Assembly: GCA_028749235.1 (NCBI GenBank)
Contig: JAQULS010000021.1
Location: forward strand, 1 to 32,416
DNA from: Acidobacteriota bacterium
Lineage (GTDB): Bacteria > Acidobacteriota > Aminicenantia > Aminicenantales > UBA4085
Length of the DNA stretch: 32,416 bases
Reading direction: 5' to 3'
Positions 1-8,436 of the stretch are shown here, piece by piece. Every line of letters starts with the position of its first letter. Positions within the stretch are counted from its first letter, which is position 1. Made by a program: the position numbers and the translations under genes. The notes below the pieces were generated by a model. It saw only the letters and a list, made by a program, of their open reading frames with translations. It had not been told where the DNA came from and did not search any database.

Positions 1-1
1 G

Positions 2-2224
2 TCGCCCAACATCAACCTCTTTCGCGACCCGCGCTGGGGCCGGGGCATGGAGACCTACGGCGAGGATCCCTATCTGACCGGGCGCCTCGCGGTGGCCTTC
101 ATCCGCGGCCTGCAGGGCGACGATCCGCGCTATCTCAAGACGGTGGCGACTCCAAAGCACTACGCCGTCCACAGCGGCCCGGAGCCCGCCCGCCACGGCT
201 TCGAAGCGCTGGCCGGCGAGCGCGACCTGCGGGAATCCTATCTGCCCCATTTCCGGGCCGCGATAGAGGAAGGCCGGGCTTTTTCGGTCATGTGCGCCTA
301 CAACGCGTATGATGGCCGGCCCTGCTGCGGCAGCGATCGTCTCCTGACCGGCATCCTGCGCCGGGAATGGGGCTTCGGGGGATACGTCGTCTCGGACTGC
401 GACGCGGTCAACGACATCCGGACTGGCCATAAGCTGGCCGCCACGGCCGCGGAAGCGGCGGCCGAGGCCGTCCGGGCGGGCACCGACCTCAATTGCGGCA
501 CGGAGTACGCGGCCCTCCTGGACGCGGTGCGGGAAGGCCTGCTGACGGAGAAGGACATCGACGTCTCGGTCAAAAGGCTTTTCCGGGCCCGCTTCCGCCT
601 GGGGATGCTCGATCCGCCCGAACGCGTGCCCTATGCCGGAATCCCCATGAGCGTTGTGGACAGCGAGGCCCACCGGCGCCTGGCCCTGGAGGCCGCCCGC
701 AAGTCCATCGTCCTGCTCAAGAATGAGGGCGGGATTCTGCCGCTGGCCAAGAGCCTGCGAAAAATCGCGGTCATCGGGCCCAACGCGGCCGACGTCGAAC
801 CCCTGCTGGGAAACTACAACGGGACGCCGTCGAACCCCGTCACCCCCCTGCAGGGCATCCTCGACAAGGTCGCGCCGCGGACCGAAGTCGTCTATGCCCG
901 GGGCTGCGATCCGGCCCCCGGCTTGCCGAGCCTGGAAGTCATTCCCTCCTCCTACCTGATGATCATGAAGGCGGGCCGCCGGACCAACGGCCTGCTCGGC
1001 GAATACTATCCCAACCGGGAATTCCGCGGCGATCCGGCCTTCGTCCAGGTCGACAAGAAGGTCGATTTCGAATGGTGGGACGGGGCCCCGTCCGAGCGGT
1101 TCGACCCGGACGACTTCTCCGTCCGCTGGACCGGCATGATCGTGCCGCCGGAGAGCGGCGAGTACGTCCTGGGAGGCGAGGGATTCAATTCCTTCAAGCT
1201 GTACTTCGAAGGCCGGCTCCTGGTTGAGTTCGACGGCGGCCACCATCCCCGCAAGACGTACCAGGCGGTGACCCTCCGCGGCGGAACGCCCTACCAGATA
1301 CGGTTGGACTACTCCTGCCGGGCGGGGGACGCCTCGATCCGCCTGCTCTGGCGGATGCCGGGCCGAAACCTGCGCCGCGAGGCCCTTGACGCCGCGGCGG
1401 GAGCCGACGCGGTGATCCTGTGCCTGGGGCTTTCGCCCCGGCTGGAAGGCGAGGAGATGGATGTGCCCGTGGAGGGCTTTGCCGGAGGCGACCGGCTGAC
1501 GCTCGATCTGCCCTCCATCCAGCAGAGCCTTCTGGAAGCGATCGTCAAGCTCGGCCGGCCCACCGTATTGGTCCTCTTGAACGGCAGCCCGCTGGCCTTA
1601 AACGGAGCGGGAGCCCGTATTCCGGCCGTCCTGGAGGCCTGGTACCCGGGCCAGGCGTCCGGGAGCGCGCTGGCCGACGTCCTTTTCGGCGACTACAATC
1701 CGGCCGGGAGACTGCCGGTGACGTTTTATGCCTCCGCGTCCGACTTGCCGGCCTTCTCCGACTATGCCATGAAGGGCCGCACCTACCGCTTTTTCGAGGG
1801 CCGGCCGCTTTTCCCGTTCGGCTACGGCTTGAGCTACACCCGGTTCGGGTACTCCCGCCTGATCCTGCCGGCGCGGGCGGCGGCGGGAGAAGCCTTCGAT
1901 GTCCGGATCGACGTCCGCAACGCGGGCACCCGGGCGGGGGAGGAAGTCGTCCAGTTGTACGTCCGGGACAAGCGGGCCTCGGTGCCGGTGCCGCTGCGAT
2001 CGCTGCAGGGCTTCCGGCGGATTTTCTTGAATCCCGGCGAGACCCGGACCGTCATCTTCCGCCTCGAGCCCGCCCAGCTTTCGCTCTGGGACGAGTCTAT
2101 GCGCCAGACCGTCGAGCCCGGGGCCTTCGAGGTTTCGATCGGCGGCGGCCAGCCCGGGACCTTCGACGCCGGGACGGGCGGCTTGACCGGAGTCATCGAG
2201 ATCGGAGCGATACCCGCTAATTGA
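2..2224 (+). CDS. GH3 beta-xylosidase/beta-glucosidase-like enzyme with PA14 insert (5' end missing)
   Basis: Predicted to remove non-reducing-end beta-sugars from oligosaccharides, probably in the periplasm. The reading frame is open from base 2 and starts inside the GH3 motif SPNINLFRDPRWGRG, so the true start and any signal peptide lie upstream of the window. The first barrel continues with TPKHYAVHS and then GYVVSDCDAV; the Asp at 395-397 fits the GH3 nucleophile, and the SDCD form is typical of the beta-xylosidase/arabinofuranosidase clade. A PA14-like domain (about 985-1375, starting NGLLGEYY) interrupts the second GH3 domain, which resumes with LEGEEMDVP and AWYPGQASGSALADVLFG. A C-terminal Fn3-like domain follows LFPFGYGLSYTRF. 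About 740 residues are visible. The family is certain; substrate (xyloside or glucoside) is not fixed by sequence. Confidence 0.93.
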   Translation, partial: SPNINLFRDPRWGRGMETYGEDPYLTGRLAVAFIRGLQGDDPRYLKTVATPKHYAVHSGPEPARHGFEALAGERDLRESYLPHFRAAIEEGRAFSVMCAYNAYDGRPCCGSDRLLTGILRREWGFGGYVVSDCDAVNDIRTGHKLAATAAEAAAEAVRAGTDLNCGTEYAALLDAVREGLLTEKDIDVSVKRLFRARFRLGMLDPPERVPYAGIPMSVVDSEAHRRLALEAARKSIVLLKNEGGILPLAKSLRKIAVIGPNAADVEPLLGNYNGTPSNPVTPLQGILDKVAPRTEVVYARGCDPAPGLPSLEVIPSSYLMIMKAGRRTNGLLGEYYPNREFRGDPAFVQVDKKVDFEWWDGAPSERFDPDDFSVRWTGMIVPPESGEYVLGGEGFNSFKLYFEGRLLVEFDGGHHPRKTYQAVTLRGGTPYQIRLDYSCRAGDASIRLLWRMPGRNLRREALDAAAGADAVILCLGLSPRLEGEEMDVPVEGFAGGDRLTLDLPSIQQSLLEAIVKLGRPTVLVLLNGSPLALNGAGARIPAVLEAWYPGQASGSALADVLFGDYNPAGRLPVTFYASASDLPAFSDYAMKGRTYRFFEGRPLFPFGYGLSYTRFGYSRLILPARAAAGEAFDVRIDVRNAGTRAGEEVVQLYVRDKRASVPVPLRSLQGFRRIFLNPGETRTVIFRLEPAQLSLWDESMRQTVEPGAFEVSIGGGQPGTFDAGTGGLTGVIEIGAIPAN

Positions 2225-2249
2225 CGTATCCTCGAGGAGTATAGAAAAT
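2221..2249 (+). promoter_or_regulatory. Candidate sigma-70 promoter for the propeller-barrel gene
   Basis: TTGACG (2221-2226), 17 bp, then GAAAAT (2244-2249). The -35 box contains the TGA stop codon of the upstream GH3 gene (2222-2224). The predicted leader is about 45 nt and carries a Shine-Dalgarno site at 2290-2295. Confidence 0.45.
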
Positions 2250-2301
2250 AGGACGGGCGCGACAGGGCCCTCTTGGAAGGGCGGCCGACAAGGAGATGAA
2301 G

Positions 2302-5300
2302 ATGCGACTGCGACATAGACGGGCGACGGTCCGGACGGCGGCCCTGGCCGCGCTCGTCATGCTCGGCGCGGCGGCCCTGGCCCCTGCGGCCTACGGCCAG
2401 TACTTCGGTCACAACAAGGTCCAGTACGAGAAGTTCGCCTATCAGGTCTTGAAGACCGAACACTTCGACATCTACTACTACACCGGGGAGGAAAAAGCCA
2501 TCCGGGTCGCCGGCCAGATCGCCGAACGATGGTACAGACGCTACGAGCGCCTCCTCGACTACACGCTGCGCGGCCGGCAGCCCCTGATCATGTACGCCAA
2601 CCACCCCCAGTTCGAGCAAACGACCGCTCTGAACGAGCTGATGAGCGAGGGCACCGGCGGCGTCACCGAATCCCTGAAGCGGCGGATCATCCTGCCCTTC
2701 GGCGGCACCCTGGAGGACACCGACCACGTCATCGGCCACGAACTGGTCCATGCCTTTCAGTACGACATCGCCGCCGGTCCCGGCCCCAAGTACGCCATGC
2801 AGGGGGGCGGCGGGCTGGAGCAGGCCCCGTTGTGGATGATCGAGGGAGCCGCCGAGTACCTGTCCATCGGTCCCGTCGACACCCAGACCGCAATGTGGAT
2901 GAGGGACCTGCTGAACCGGAAGGACTTCCCGACCATCAAGGACCTGTTCAACCCCTATAATTTCTTCCCCTACCGCTACGGCCAGGCGGTCTGGGCCTAC
3001 ATTGGCGGCAAGTACGGCGACATGGCCGTGGCCAAGCTGATGAAGGACGTCATCCGGGGGGCCGACTACGAAAAGGCCATCGAGAAGAACCTGGGCGTCA
3101 CGATCAAAAAGCTGGGCGAAGACTGGCACGCCGCGTTGAAGAAGGATTACGCTCCGCTGGCCAAGGAAACCCGCAAGCCGACCGACCTGGGCAAGCTCCT
3201 TCTGCAAGGCAGCCTGGACGACCCGTACAATATCGCCCCCGCCTTGAGCCCCGACGGCAAGCGGTTCCTGTTCATCTCCTCCCGCGACCTCTTCTCCATC
3301 GACATGTACCTGGGCGACGCCAAGACCGGCAAGGTGATGCGCAAGATCACCTCGACCGCGGTGGACCCTCACTTCCAGAGCATCCAGTTCATCAACTCGG
3401 CCGGATCCTGGAATGCCCGGGGCGACCGCTTCGTGTTCGGCGCCATCAACGCCAGCAAGCCGGTACTGGCTTTCCTCGATGCCGACGGCCGCCGGGTCGA
3501 TAAGGAGATCCGCTTTCCCGAGCTGGGCGAGATCCTCAATCCGACCTGGTCGCCCGACGGCCGCCAAATCGCCTTTTCCGCCCTCAACGGGGGGGCCTCC
3601 GATCTCCACCTCTACGACCTGGAGACCAAGACCCTGAAGTCGCTGACTTCGGACATTTACGGAGACCTCCATCCGGCCTGGTCGCCCGACGGCCGCTGGA
3701 TCGCCTTCGTCACCGAGCGGTTCAACACCGACCTTGCGATCCTCAACGTCGGTCCGACCCGGCTGGCTCTGCTCGACCCGGCGACGGGAGAGATCAAGCC
3801 GTTGGGCGGCTTCCTGCAGGGCCAGGCCATCAATCCGCAGTGGTCATCCGATTCCCGGAGCGTCTTTTTCGTCGCCGACCGCGACGGCATCTCCAACGTT
3901 TACCGGATCGATATCGCGACGGGGGAGCAGTTCCAGGTCACCAACCTTTACACCGGCGCCAGCGGCATCACCAGCTTGAGCCCGACGCTTTCGGTCGCTT
4001 CCAAGAGCAACGACGTGCTGTATTCCGTCTACCAGGACGGCAACTACAGCCTTTATTCGATCGATCCCGGCCATCTGGCCGGGACTCCGGTGCGGGATCT
4101 CGAAGCCCTGGCCACGGCGGCCGTGCTGCCGCCCCAGGAGCGGCCCGGTTCGGAGATCCTCGGCCTGCTCCGCAACCCGCTGTTCGGCCTGCCCGACGCG
4201 GGGACGTTCACCAGCCAGCCGTACCAGGCCAAGATCGGACTCGACTACATCTCGCCGCCGACGATCGGGATGAGCGTCGGCCGCTACGGGACCTACGCCG
4301 GAGGGGGGATGGCCTTCCTGTTCAGCGACATGCTCGGCTACCACACCATCGTGGCTCAGGCCCAGATCTCCAACCGGATCATCGATTCGGCTTTCCAGGT
4401 GGCCTACTACAACACCACGAATCGCCTGAACTTCGGCCTGGTCGCCCAGCGCATCCCGTATCAATACGGCTCTTACGGCTATGCCTACGACTACGTCGAC
4501 GGGGAATTGGCCTATATCGATCAGGAGTTGATCTACCGCCAGATCTATTACGATCTCGGCGCCTTCGCCTCCTACCCCATGAGCTCCTTCCAGAGGTTCG
4601 AGCTCAACGGCGGACTCCGCTACGTCGATTTCGCCAACACCTACTACGAGTACGCGTATTCCTATACCGACGGCTTCCTCTTGTCCCGCGAGGAATACGA
4701 TCTCGACTCGCCCGCCGGCATATTCATACCTTACGTCGGGGCGGCCTTGGTCTACGACAGCTCGCTGTTCGGAGCGACGGCGCCGGTCCTCGGCCAGAGC
4801 TATCGCCTGGAGGTCACGCCCTCGTTCGGGACCCTGAACTACGTCACTCTGCTGGCCGACTACCGCAAATACGTCGTGCCCATCAAACCCTTCACCCTGG
4901 CCGGCCGGGTGGTCTATTACGGCCGCTTCGGCTCGGGAGCCACCGACGGCCGGCTCTGGCCGATGTACCTGGGCTACGAGACGACGGTCCGAGGCTACAA
5001 CTATACGTCCTTCGACGCCGACGAGGACTTCGACTTCAACCGCATGTTCGGCAACGCCATGCTGCTGGCCAACTTCGAGCTCCGCTTCCCGCTGTTTGGC
5101 CTGCTCGGCATCGGCCGCGGATACTACGGGATCTTCCCGCTCGACGTCGTCGCCTTCTACGACGCCGGAATGGCCTGGTACACCGACGCGACCGAGGCCG
5201 CGTACAAACCCTTCTTCCAAAAGGGCGGCGAGCTCAAGCCGCTGCGAAGCATCGGCATCGGGCTCCGGGCCAACCTGTTCGGGTTCCTCGTCCTGGGCGT

Positions 5301-5373
5301 CAACTATGTGAATCCGATCGACCGGCCCGACAAGAAGCCGTATATCCAAGTCACCTTCTATCCGGGCTTCTGA
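2302..5373 (+). CDS. Exported metallopeptidase-like / PD40 propeller / outer-membrane beta-barrel fusion
   Basis: A three-part envelope protein. The Shine-Dalgarno AAGGAG (2290-2295) abuts the ATG at 2296 but sits 6 nt before the ATG at 2302, so 2302 is preferred (1023 aa). A signal peptide ends near AYGQYFG. The N-terminal part carries a gluzincin-type zinc motif, HELVH (codons 2737-2751), with a downstream Glu in MIEGAAEYLS (2842), as in peptidase MA-like domains. Next come WD40/PD40 propeller blades with PTWSPDGRQIAF and PAWSPDGRWIAF. From about 4220 to the end the protein is rich in aromatic alternating strands and ends in Phe, as expected for a BamA/Omp85-like barrel. Likely anchored in the outer membrane, with peptidase and propeller in the periplasm or at the surface. 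The substrate is unknown. Confidence 0.85.
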   Translation: MRLRHRRATVRTAALAALVMLGAAALAPAAYGQYFGHNKVQYEKFAYQVLKTEHFDIYYYTGEEKAIRVAGQIAERWYRRYERLLDYTLRGRQPLIMYANHPQFEQTTALNELMSEGTGGVTESLKRRIILPFGGTLEDTDHVIGHELVHAFQYDIAAGPGPKYAMQGGGGLEQAPLWMIEGAAEYLSIGPVDTQTAMWMRDLLNRKDFPTIKDLFNPYNFFPYRYGQAVWAYIGGKYGDMAVAKLMKDVIRGADYEKAIEKNLGVTIKKLGEDWHAALKKDYAPLAKETRKPTDLGKLLLQGSLDDPYNIAPALSPDGKRFLFISSRDLFSIDMYLGDAKTGKVMRKITSTAVDPHFQSIQFINSAGSWNARGDRFVFGAINASKPVLAFLDADGRRVDKEIRFPELGEILNPTWSPDGRQIAFSALNGGASDLHLYDLETKTLKSLTSDIYGDLHPAWSPDGRWIAFVTERFNTDLAILNVGPTRLALLDPATGEIKPLGGFLQGQAINPQWSSDSRSVFFVADRDGISNVYRIDIATGEQFQVTNLYTGASGITSLSPTLSVASKSNDVLYSVYQDGNYSLYSIDPGHLAGTPVRDLEALATAAVLPPQERPGSEILGLLRNPLFGLPDAGTFTSQPYQAKIGLDYISPPTIGMSVGRYGTYAGGGMAFLFSDMLGYHTIVAQAQISNRIIDSAFQVAYYNTTNRLNFGLVAQRIPYQYGSYGYAYDYVDGELAYIDQELIYRQIYYDLGAFASYPMSSFQRFELNGGLRYVDFANTYYEYAYSYTDGFLLSREEYDLDSPAGIFIPYVGAALVYDSSLFGATAPVLGQSYRLEVTPSFGTLNYVTLLADYRKYVVPIKPFTLAGRVVYYGRFGSGATDGRLWPMYLGYETTVRGYNYTSFDADEDFDFNRMFGNAMLLANFELRFPLFGLLGIGRGYYGIFPLDVVAFYDAGMAWYTDATEAAYKPFFQKGGELKPLRSIGIGLRANLFGFLVLGVNYVNPIDRPDKKPYIQVTFYPGF

Positions 5374-5438
5374 TCCCACTCTCGGCGGGCCCGATCGGAA
5401 CGGCCGGAAAGCGCCGGATCCTCACGAATGGAAGGATC

Positions 5439-5459
5439 AGGTGGAGGGACCGCCTTTTT
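5439..5459 (+). terminator. Rho-independent terminator after the propeller-barrel gene
   Basis: A 6-bp stem (AGGTGG / CCGCCT, one G-U pair) with loop AGGGA runs directly into TTTTT, 66 bp after the stop codon. A second small inverted repeat (GATCCT / AGGATC) lies just upstream at about 5418-5438. Confidence 0.5.
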
Positions 5460-5601
5460 ACCGCCCGGGACGAACCGTTTTCAGCGACGGCAACTTTCTC
5501 CAGCGCTTCATCCCTTCGCCGTTTTCCGGAGACGAGCGATGATCCGAGTTTTTTTTAACATCCGGCCGGAGTAAAATGGGACGCTTCACCGGAGGTTCTT
5601 C

Positions 5602-6705
5602 ATGCGCCATCACCTGCCCGTTTCGCTCATCCTGGGCGCGGCCGTCTGCCTCTCCGCCGCCGGCCCGACCAAGATCCCCGAGCCCGGGACGCCTTACAAT
5701 CCCCGAACCTACGTCTGCGCCCGGGCCTCCGTCCCGGTCGTCGTCGACGGCGAGGTGGACGAGCCGGCCTGGAACAAGGCCCCCTGGTCCGACGCCTTTG
5801 TCGACATCGAAGGCGCCGCCAAGCCCAAGCCCCGCCTGCGGACCATGGTCAAAATGCTTTGGGACGACGATTATTTCTATATCGCCGGCTATCTCGAGGA
5901 GCCCGATCTGTGGGCCACCCTGACCGAGCGCGATTCGATCATCTTCCAGGACAATGACTTCGAGGTGTTCATCGATCCCGACGGCGATACCCACGACTAT
6001 TACGAGCTGGAGATGAACGCCCTGAACACGGTCTGGGACCTCCTTCTCGTCCGGCCTTATCGCGACGGCGGTCCGGCCATCCACGCTTGGGACATCCGCG
6101 GCCTGAAGACGGCCGTCAAGCTCGTCGGCACCCTCAACCGTCCCGGCGACAAGGACAAGAGCTGGTTCGTCGAGATCGCCCTGCCCTGGGAGATCCTCAA
6201 GGAGGCGGCCGATCCCAAGGCTTCCCCCAAGCCCGGCGATCGCTGGCGGGTCGAATTCTCGCGGGTCGAGTACCGCCTGGATGTCAAGGACGGCGCCTAC
6301 GTCAAGAGGCCGGACGCCCAAGGCAGGCCGCTGGCCGAAGACAATTGGGTCTGGTCTCCCACGGGGCTCATCAACATCCACTACCCCGAGATGTGGGCTT
6401 TCGTCCAGTTCTCCGGGGCGGTCGCCGGCCAGAGCCGGGAGGCGTTCCGGAAGCTTCCCGAGGACGAGGCCAAATGGGCCCTGCGGCGGATCTATTACCG
6501 TCAGTGGGCCCTGCGGGCCGAGAAGGGGAGCTTCGCTCCCGATTGGAAATCACTGGGCCTGCGGGATAAGGACTTCAAGCTCAAGGGCTTTGCCTTCCCG
6601 CCGGCCGTGAGAGCCGCCGGAGGGCTCTTCGAAGCCTTCTATACCGCCCCGGACGGCACGGTCTGGCGGATCGTCCAGGACGGCCGCGTCGCGAAGGGGG
6701 AATGA
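5602..6705 (+). CDS. Exported carbohydrate-binding family 9-like protein
   Basis: A 367-residue secreted protein with an N-terminal signal peptide (hydrophobic SLILGAAVCLSAAG). Its body matches the CBM9-like DOMON fold found in secreted sugar-binding or cytochrome-associated proteins: VVVDGEVDEPAWNKAPW near residue 50, then a segment with MLWDDDYFYIAGYLEEPD and DNDFEVFIDPDGDTHDYYE, and later WFVEIALPWEIL. It probably binds a carbohydrate or serves as a secreted scaffold; no catalytic residues were identified. GGAGG at 5591-5595 lies 6 nt before the ATG. A TAAAAT at 5572-5577 may be its -10 box, but no good -35 is visible. The TGA stop overlaps the next ATG in an ATGA junction (6702-6705), suggesting coupled translation. 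Confidence 0.8.
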   Translation: MRHHLPVSLILGAAVCLSAAGPTKIPEPGTPYNPRTYVCARASVPVVVDGEVDEPAWNKAPWSDAFVDIEGAAKPKPRLRTMVKMLWDDDYFYIAGYLEEPDLWATLTERDSIIFQDNDFEVFIDPDGDTHDYYELEMNALNTVWDLLLVRPYRDGGPAIHAWDIRGLKTAVKLVGTLNRPGDKDKSWFVEIALPWEILKEAADPKASPKPGDRWRVEFSRVEYRLDVKDGAYVKRPDAQGRPLAEDNWVWSPTGLINIHYPEMWAFVQFSGAVAGQSREAFRKLPEDEAKWALRRIYYRQWALRAEKGSFAPDWKSLGLRDKDFKLKGFAFPPAVRAAGGLFEAFYTAPDGTVWRIVQDGRVAKGE

Positions 6706-7883
6706 GAGCCGTGGCTTTCGACTTCGATGCCCTCCTTGACCGCCGTGGGACCCGTTCGCTCAAATGGGACGCGGCGGAGCGTTTCTATAACCTGTCCGAC
6801 GTCATTCCGCTGTGGGTGGCGGACATGGACTTCCCGGCCCCCCCGGCCGTGGTCGAGGCGATCCGCCGCCGGGCCGAACATCCCGTTTATGGATATCCGC
6901 TCGTGCCCCGGGAGTCCTGGGATCCCGTTATCCGCTGGCTGGCCGAGCGCCAGGGTTGGACGGTCCACCGCGAGTGGCTTCTTCGCCTGCCGGGCGTCGT
7001 GCCGTCCCTCAACCTGTGCGTCCGGGCTCTGACCCGGCCGGGCGACAAGGTCGTCATCCAGACGCCGGTTTACCACCCCTTCTACCCGGCCGTGGAACTC
7101 AACGGCCGCCGCCTGGTCCGCAATCCCCTCCGATCCGGCGACGGCGGCTGGACGATGGACTTGGACGATCTTCGGCGGCAGGTCGACGGCCGGACCCGTT
7201 TGCTTGTTCTCTGCAGCCCGCATAATCCGGTCGGGAGGGTCTGGACGCGCCCCGAGCTCGAGGCCCTGGCCTCGTTCTGCCGCGAGCGGGACCTTCTCGT
7301 CGTCTCCGACGAAATACACTCCGACCTCGTTTTCGCCGGTCATCGTCAGACGCCCTTTGCCTCGCTCGGCCCCGATGCCGCGGCCCGGACGATCACCCTG
7401 CAAGCTCCCAGCAAGACCTTCAACACGGCCGGGCTGGGGGCCTCGTTCGCCGTGGCCTCCGACGGTCGACTGCGCGGGCTTTTGCGCCGGGAAGTTGAGG
7501 ACTCGGGCCTGACCACGGGCAACGTATTCGGCGTGCCGGCCATGGAGGCCGCCTACGCCGAAGGCGGACCCTGGCGGGACGAGCTCATGGCCTACCTCGA
7601 AGGGAACGCCGATTTCACGGCGGCCTTCTTCCGCGACCGCCTGCCGCGGCTCCGTTTCCTGCGGCCGCAGGGCACCTACCTGGCGCTTGTCGATGCCCGG
7701 GGCCTCGGCTTGGAGCCCGAAAAGGTCTTTCCCTTCTTCCTGGAAAAAGCCCGGGTCTATTTCGACGACGGCCTCAAGTTCGGCGAGGCGCTGGCGGGAT
7801 TTTTGCGCCTGAACCTCGCCTGTCCCCGCGCCCTTCTGGAAAAAGCCTTGGCAAGGATCGAAAGCGCCGTCCGCGAGGTGTAA
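6702..7883 (+). CDS. patB: PatB/MalY-type PLP-dependent C-S lyase (cystathionine beta-lyase-like)
   Basis: A cytoplasmic fold-type I aminotransferase-like enzyme of 393 residues. The N-terminus carries the class signature (RRGTRSLKWD, then IPLWVADMDFPAPPAVVEA) typical of MalY/PatB, which cleave C-S bonds of cystathionine or cysteine conjugates to thiol, pyruvate and ammonia. The cofactor site shows CSPHNPVGRVW, VVSDEIHSDL and the Schiff-base lysine K238 in PSKTFNTAGL. Length is normal for the family. Its start overlaps the stop of the CBM9-like gene by four bases, an odd pairing of a secreted sugar-binding protein with a sulfur amino acid enzyme. The family is well supported; the exact substrate and the symbol are less sure. 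Confidence 0.88.
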   Translation: MRAVAFDFDALLDRRGTRSLKWDAAERFYNLSDVIPLWVADMDFPAPPAVVEAIRRRAEHPVYGYPLVPRESWDPVIRWLAERQGWTVHREWLLRLPGVVPSLNLCVRALTRPGDKVVIQTPVYHPFYPAVELNGRRLVRNPLRSGDGGWTMDLDDLRRQVDGRTRLLVLCSPHNPVGRVWTRPELEALASFCRERDLLVVSDEIHSDLVFAGHRQTPFASLGPDAAARTITLQAPSKTFNTAGLGASFAVASDGRLRGLLRREVEDSGLTTGNVFGVPAMEAAYAEGGPWRDELMAYLEGNADFTAAFFRDRLPRLRFLRPQGTYLALVDARGLGLEPEKVFPFFLEKARVYFDDGLKFGEALAGFLRLNLACPRALLEKALARIESAVREV

Positions 7884-7912
7884 ATGGGCCGGCCGGGTCC
7901 GCGGCGGGCAAA

Positions 7913-7942
7913 TTGACACGGCGTGGAACCCTGTGCTAAACA
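7913..7942 (+). promoter_or_regulatory. Candidate promoter for the universal stress protein gene
   Basis: A perfect TTGACA at 7913-7918 is followed 16-18 bp later by a weak -10 (GCTAAA or TAAACA, about 7935-7942). It lies 30 bp after the PatB stop and 45 bp before the chosen start at 7987, which argues against the in-frame upstream ATGs at 7933 and 7942. Confidence 0.4.
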
Positions 7943-7986
7943 TGGGGAGCCGGCGCGGGAGAACGCGGCGGCGGAAGGAAGAGCCG

Positions 7987-8436
7987 ATGCTATCAGTTAA
8001 AAAGATCCTCTGTCCCACCGATTTCAGCGAGGCTTCCCTGCGAGGCCTGGCCGCCGCGGTCGATTTGGCCCGGCTCTTCCAGGCCGAGCTCCTGGTGGCC
8101 AATATCATTCCCGTCGTCCCGCCTTCGCCGACCGACCCCAATTTCGAGTTTGAGATCCCGGAATACGAGGGCATCCTGCACAAGGACGCCGAGGCCAAGC
8201 TGGCCGAACTGCTCAAGACGTCCGTGCCCGCTCCGATCGCGGCCCGGGCCGTCCTGGGCCACGGCCATCCGGCCAAGGAGATCATCCGGATCGCCGAGGA
8301 GGAGAAAGTCGAGATGATCGTCATCGCCACCCACGGCGTCACCGGCTGGCATCACCTGGTCCTCGGCTCGGTGGCCGAGAAGGTTCTCCGCCACGCCCCC
8401 TGCCCGGTGTTCGCCATCCGCGAACTGCGTCATTGA
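7987..8436 (+). CDS. Universal stress protein (UspA family)
   Basis: A single-domain 149-residue UspA-fold protein, likely cytoplasmic and nucleotide-binding, with a role in stress or dormancy. It starts MLSVKKILCPTDFSEASLRG, the standard N-terminal strand and loop. Near the C-terminus THGVTGWHHLVLGS followed by VAEKVLRHAPCPVFAI matches the ATP-binding loop of ATP-type USPs. In-frame ATGs upstream (7933, 7942) would add an unlikely basic extension overlapping the candidate promoter, whereas GGAAGGA lies about 6 nt before 7987. The stop overlaps the next start (TTGA at 8433-8436), so translation of the downstream lipoprotein is probably coupled to this gene. Confidence 0.9.
   Translation: MLSVKKILCPTDFSEASLRGLAAAVDLARLFQAELLVANIIPVVPPSPTDPNFEFEIPEYEGILHKDAEAKLAELLKTSVPAPIAARAVLGHGHPAKEIIRIAEEEKVEMIVIATHGVTGWHHLVLGSVAEKVLRHAPCPVFAIRELRH

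Noticed and set aside
1834-3672. Long minus-strand open frame (over 600 codons) opposite the GH3 and propeller-barrel genes
   Set aside because: It is antisense to two genes with clear domains, has no recognisable motifs, and arises from high-GC codon bias.
6639-8342. Long minus-strand open frame opposite the PatB and stress-protein genes
   Set aside because: Overlaps two well-supported plus-strand genes and has no family signature.
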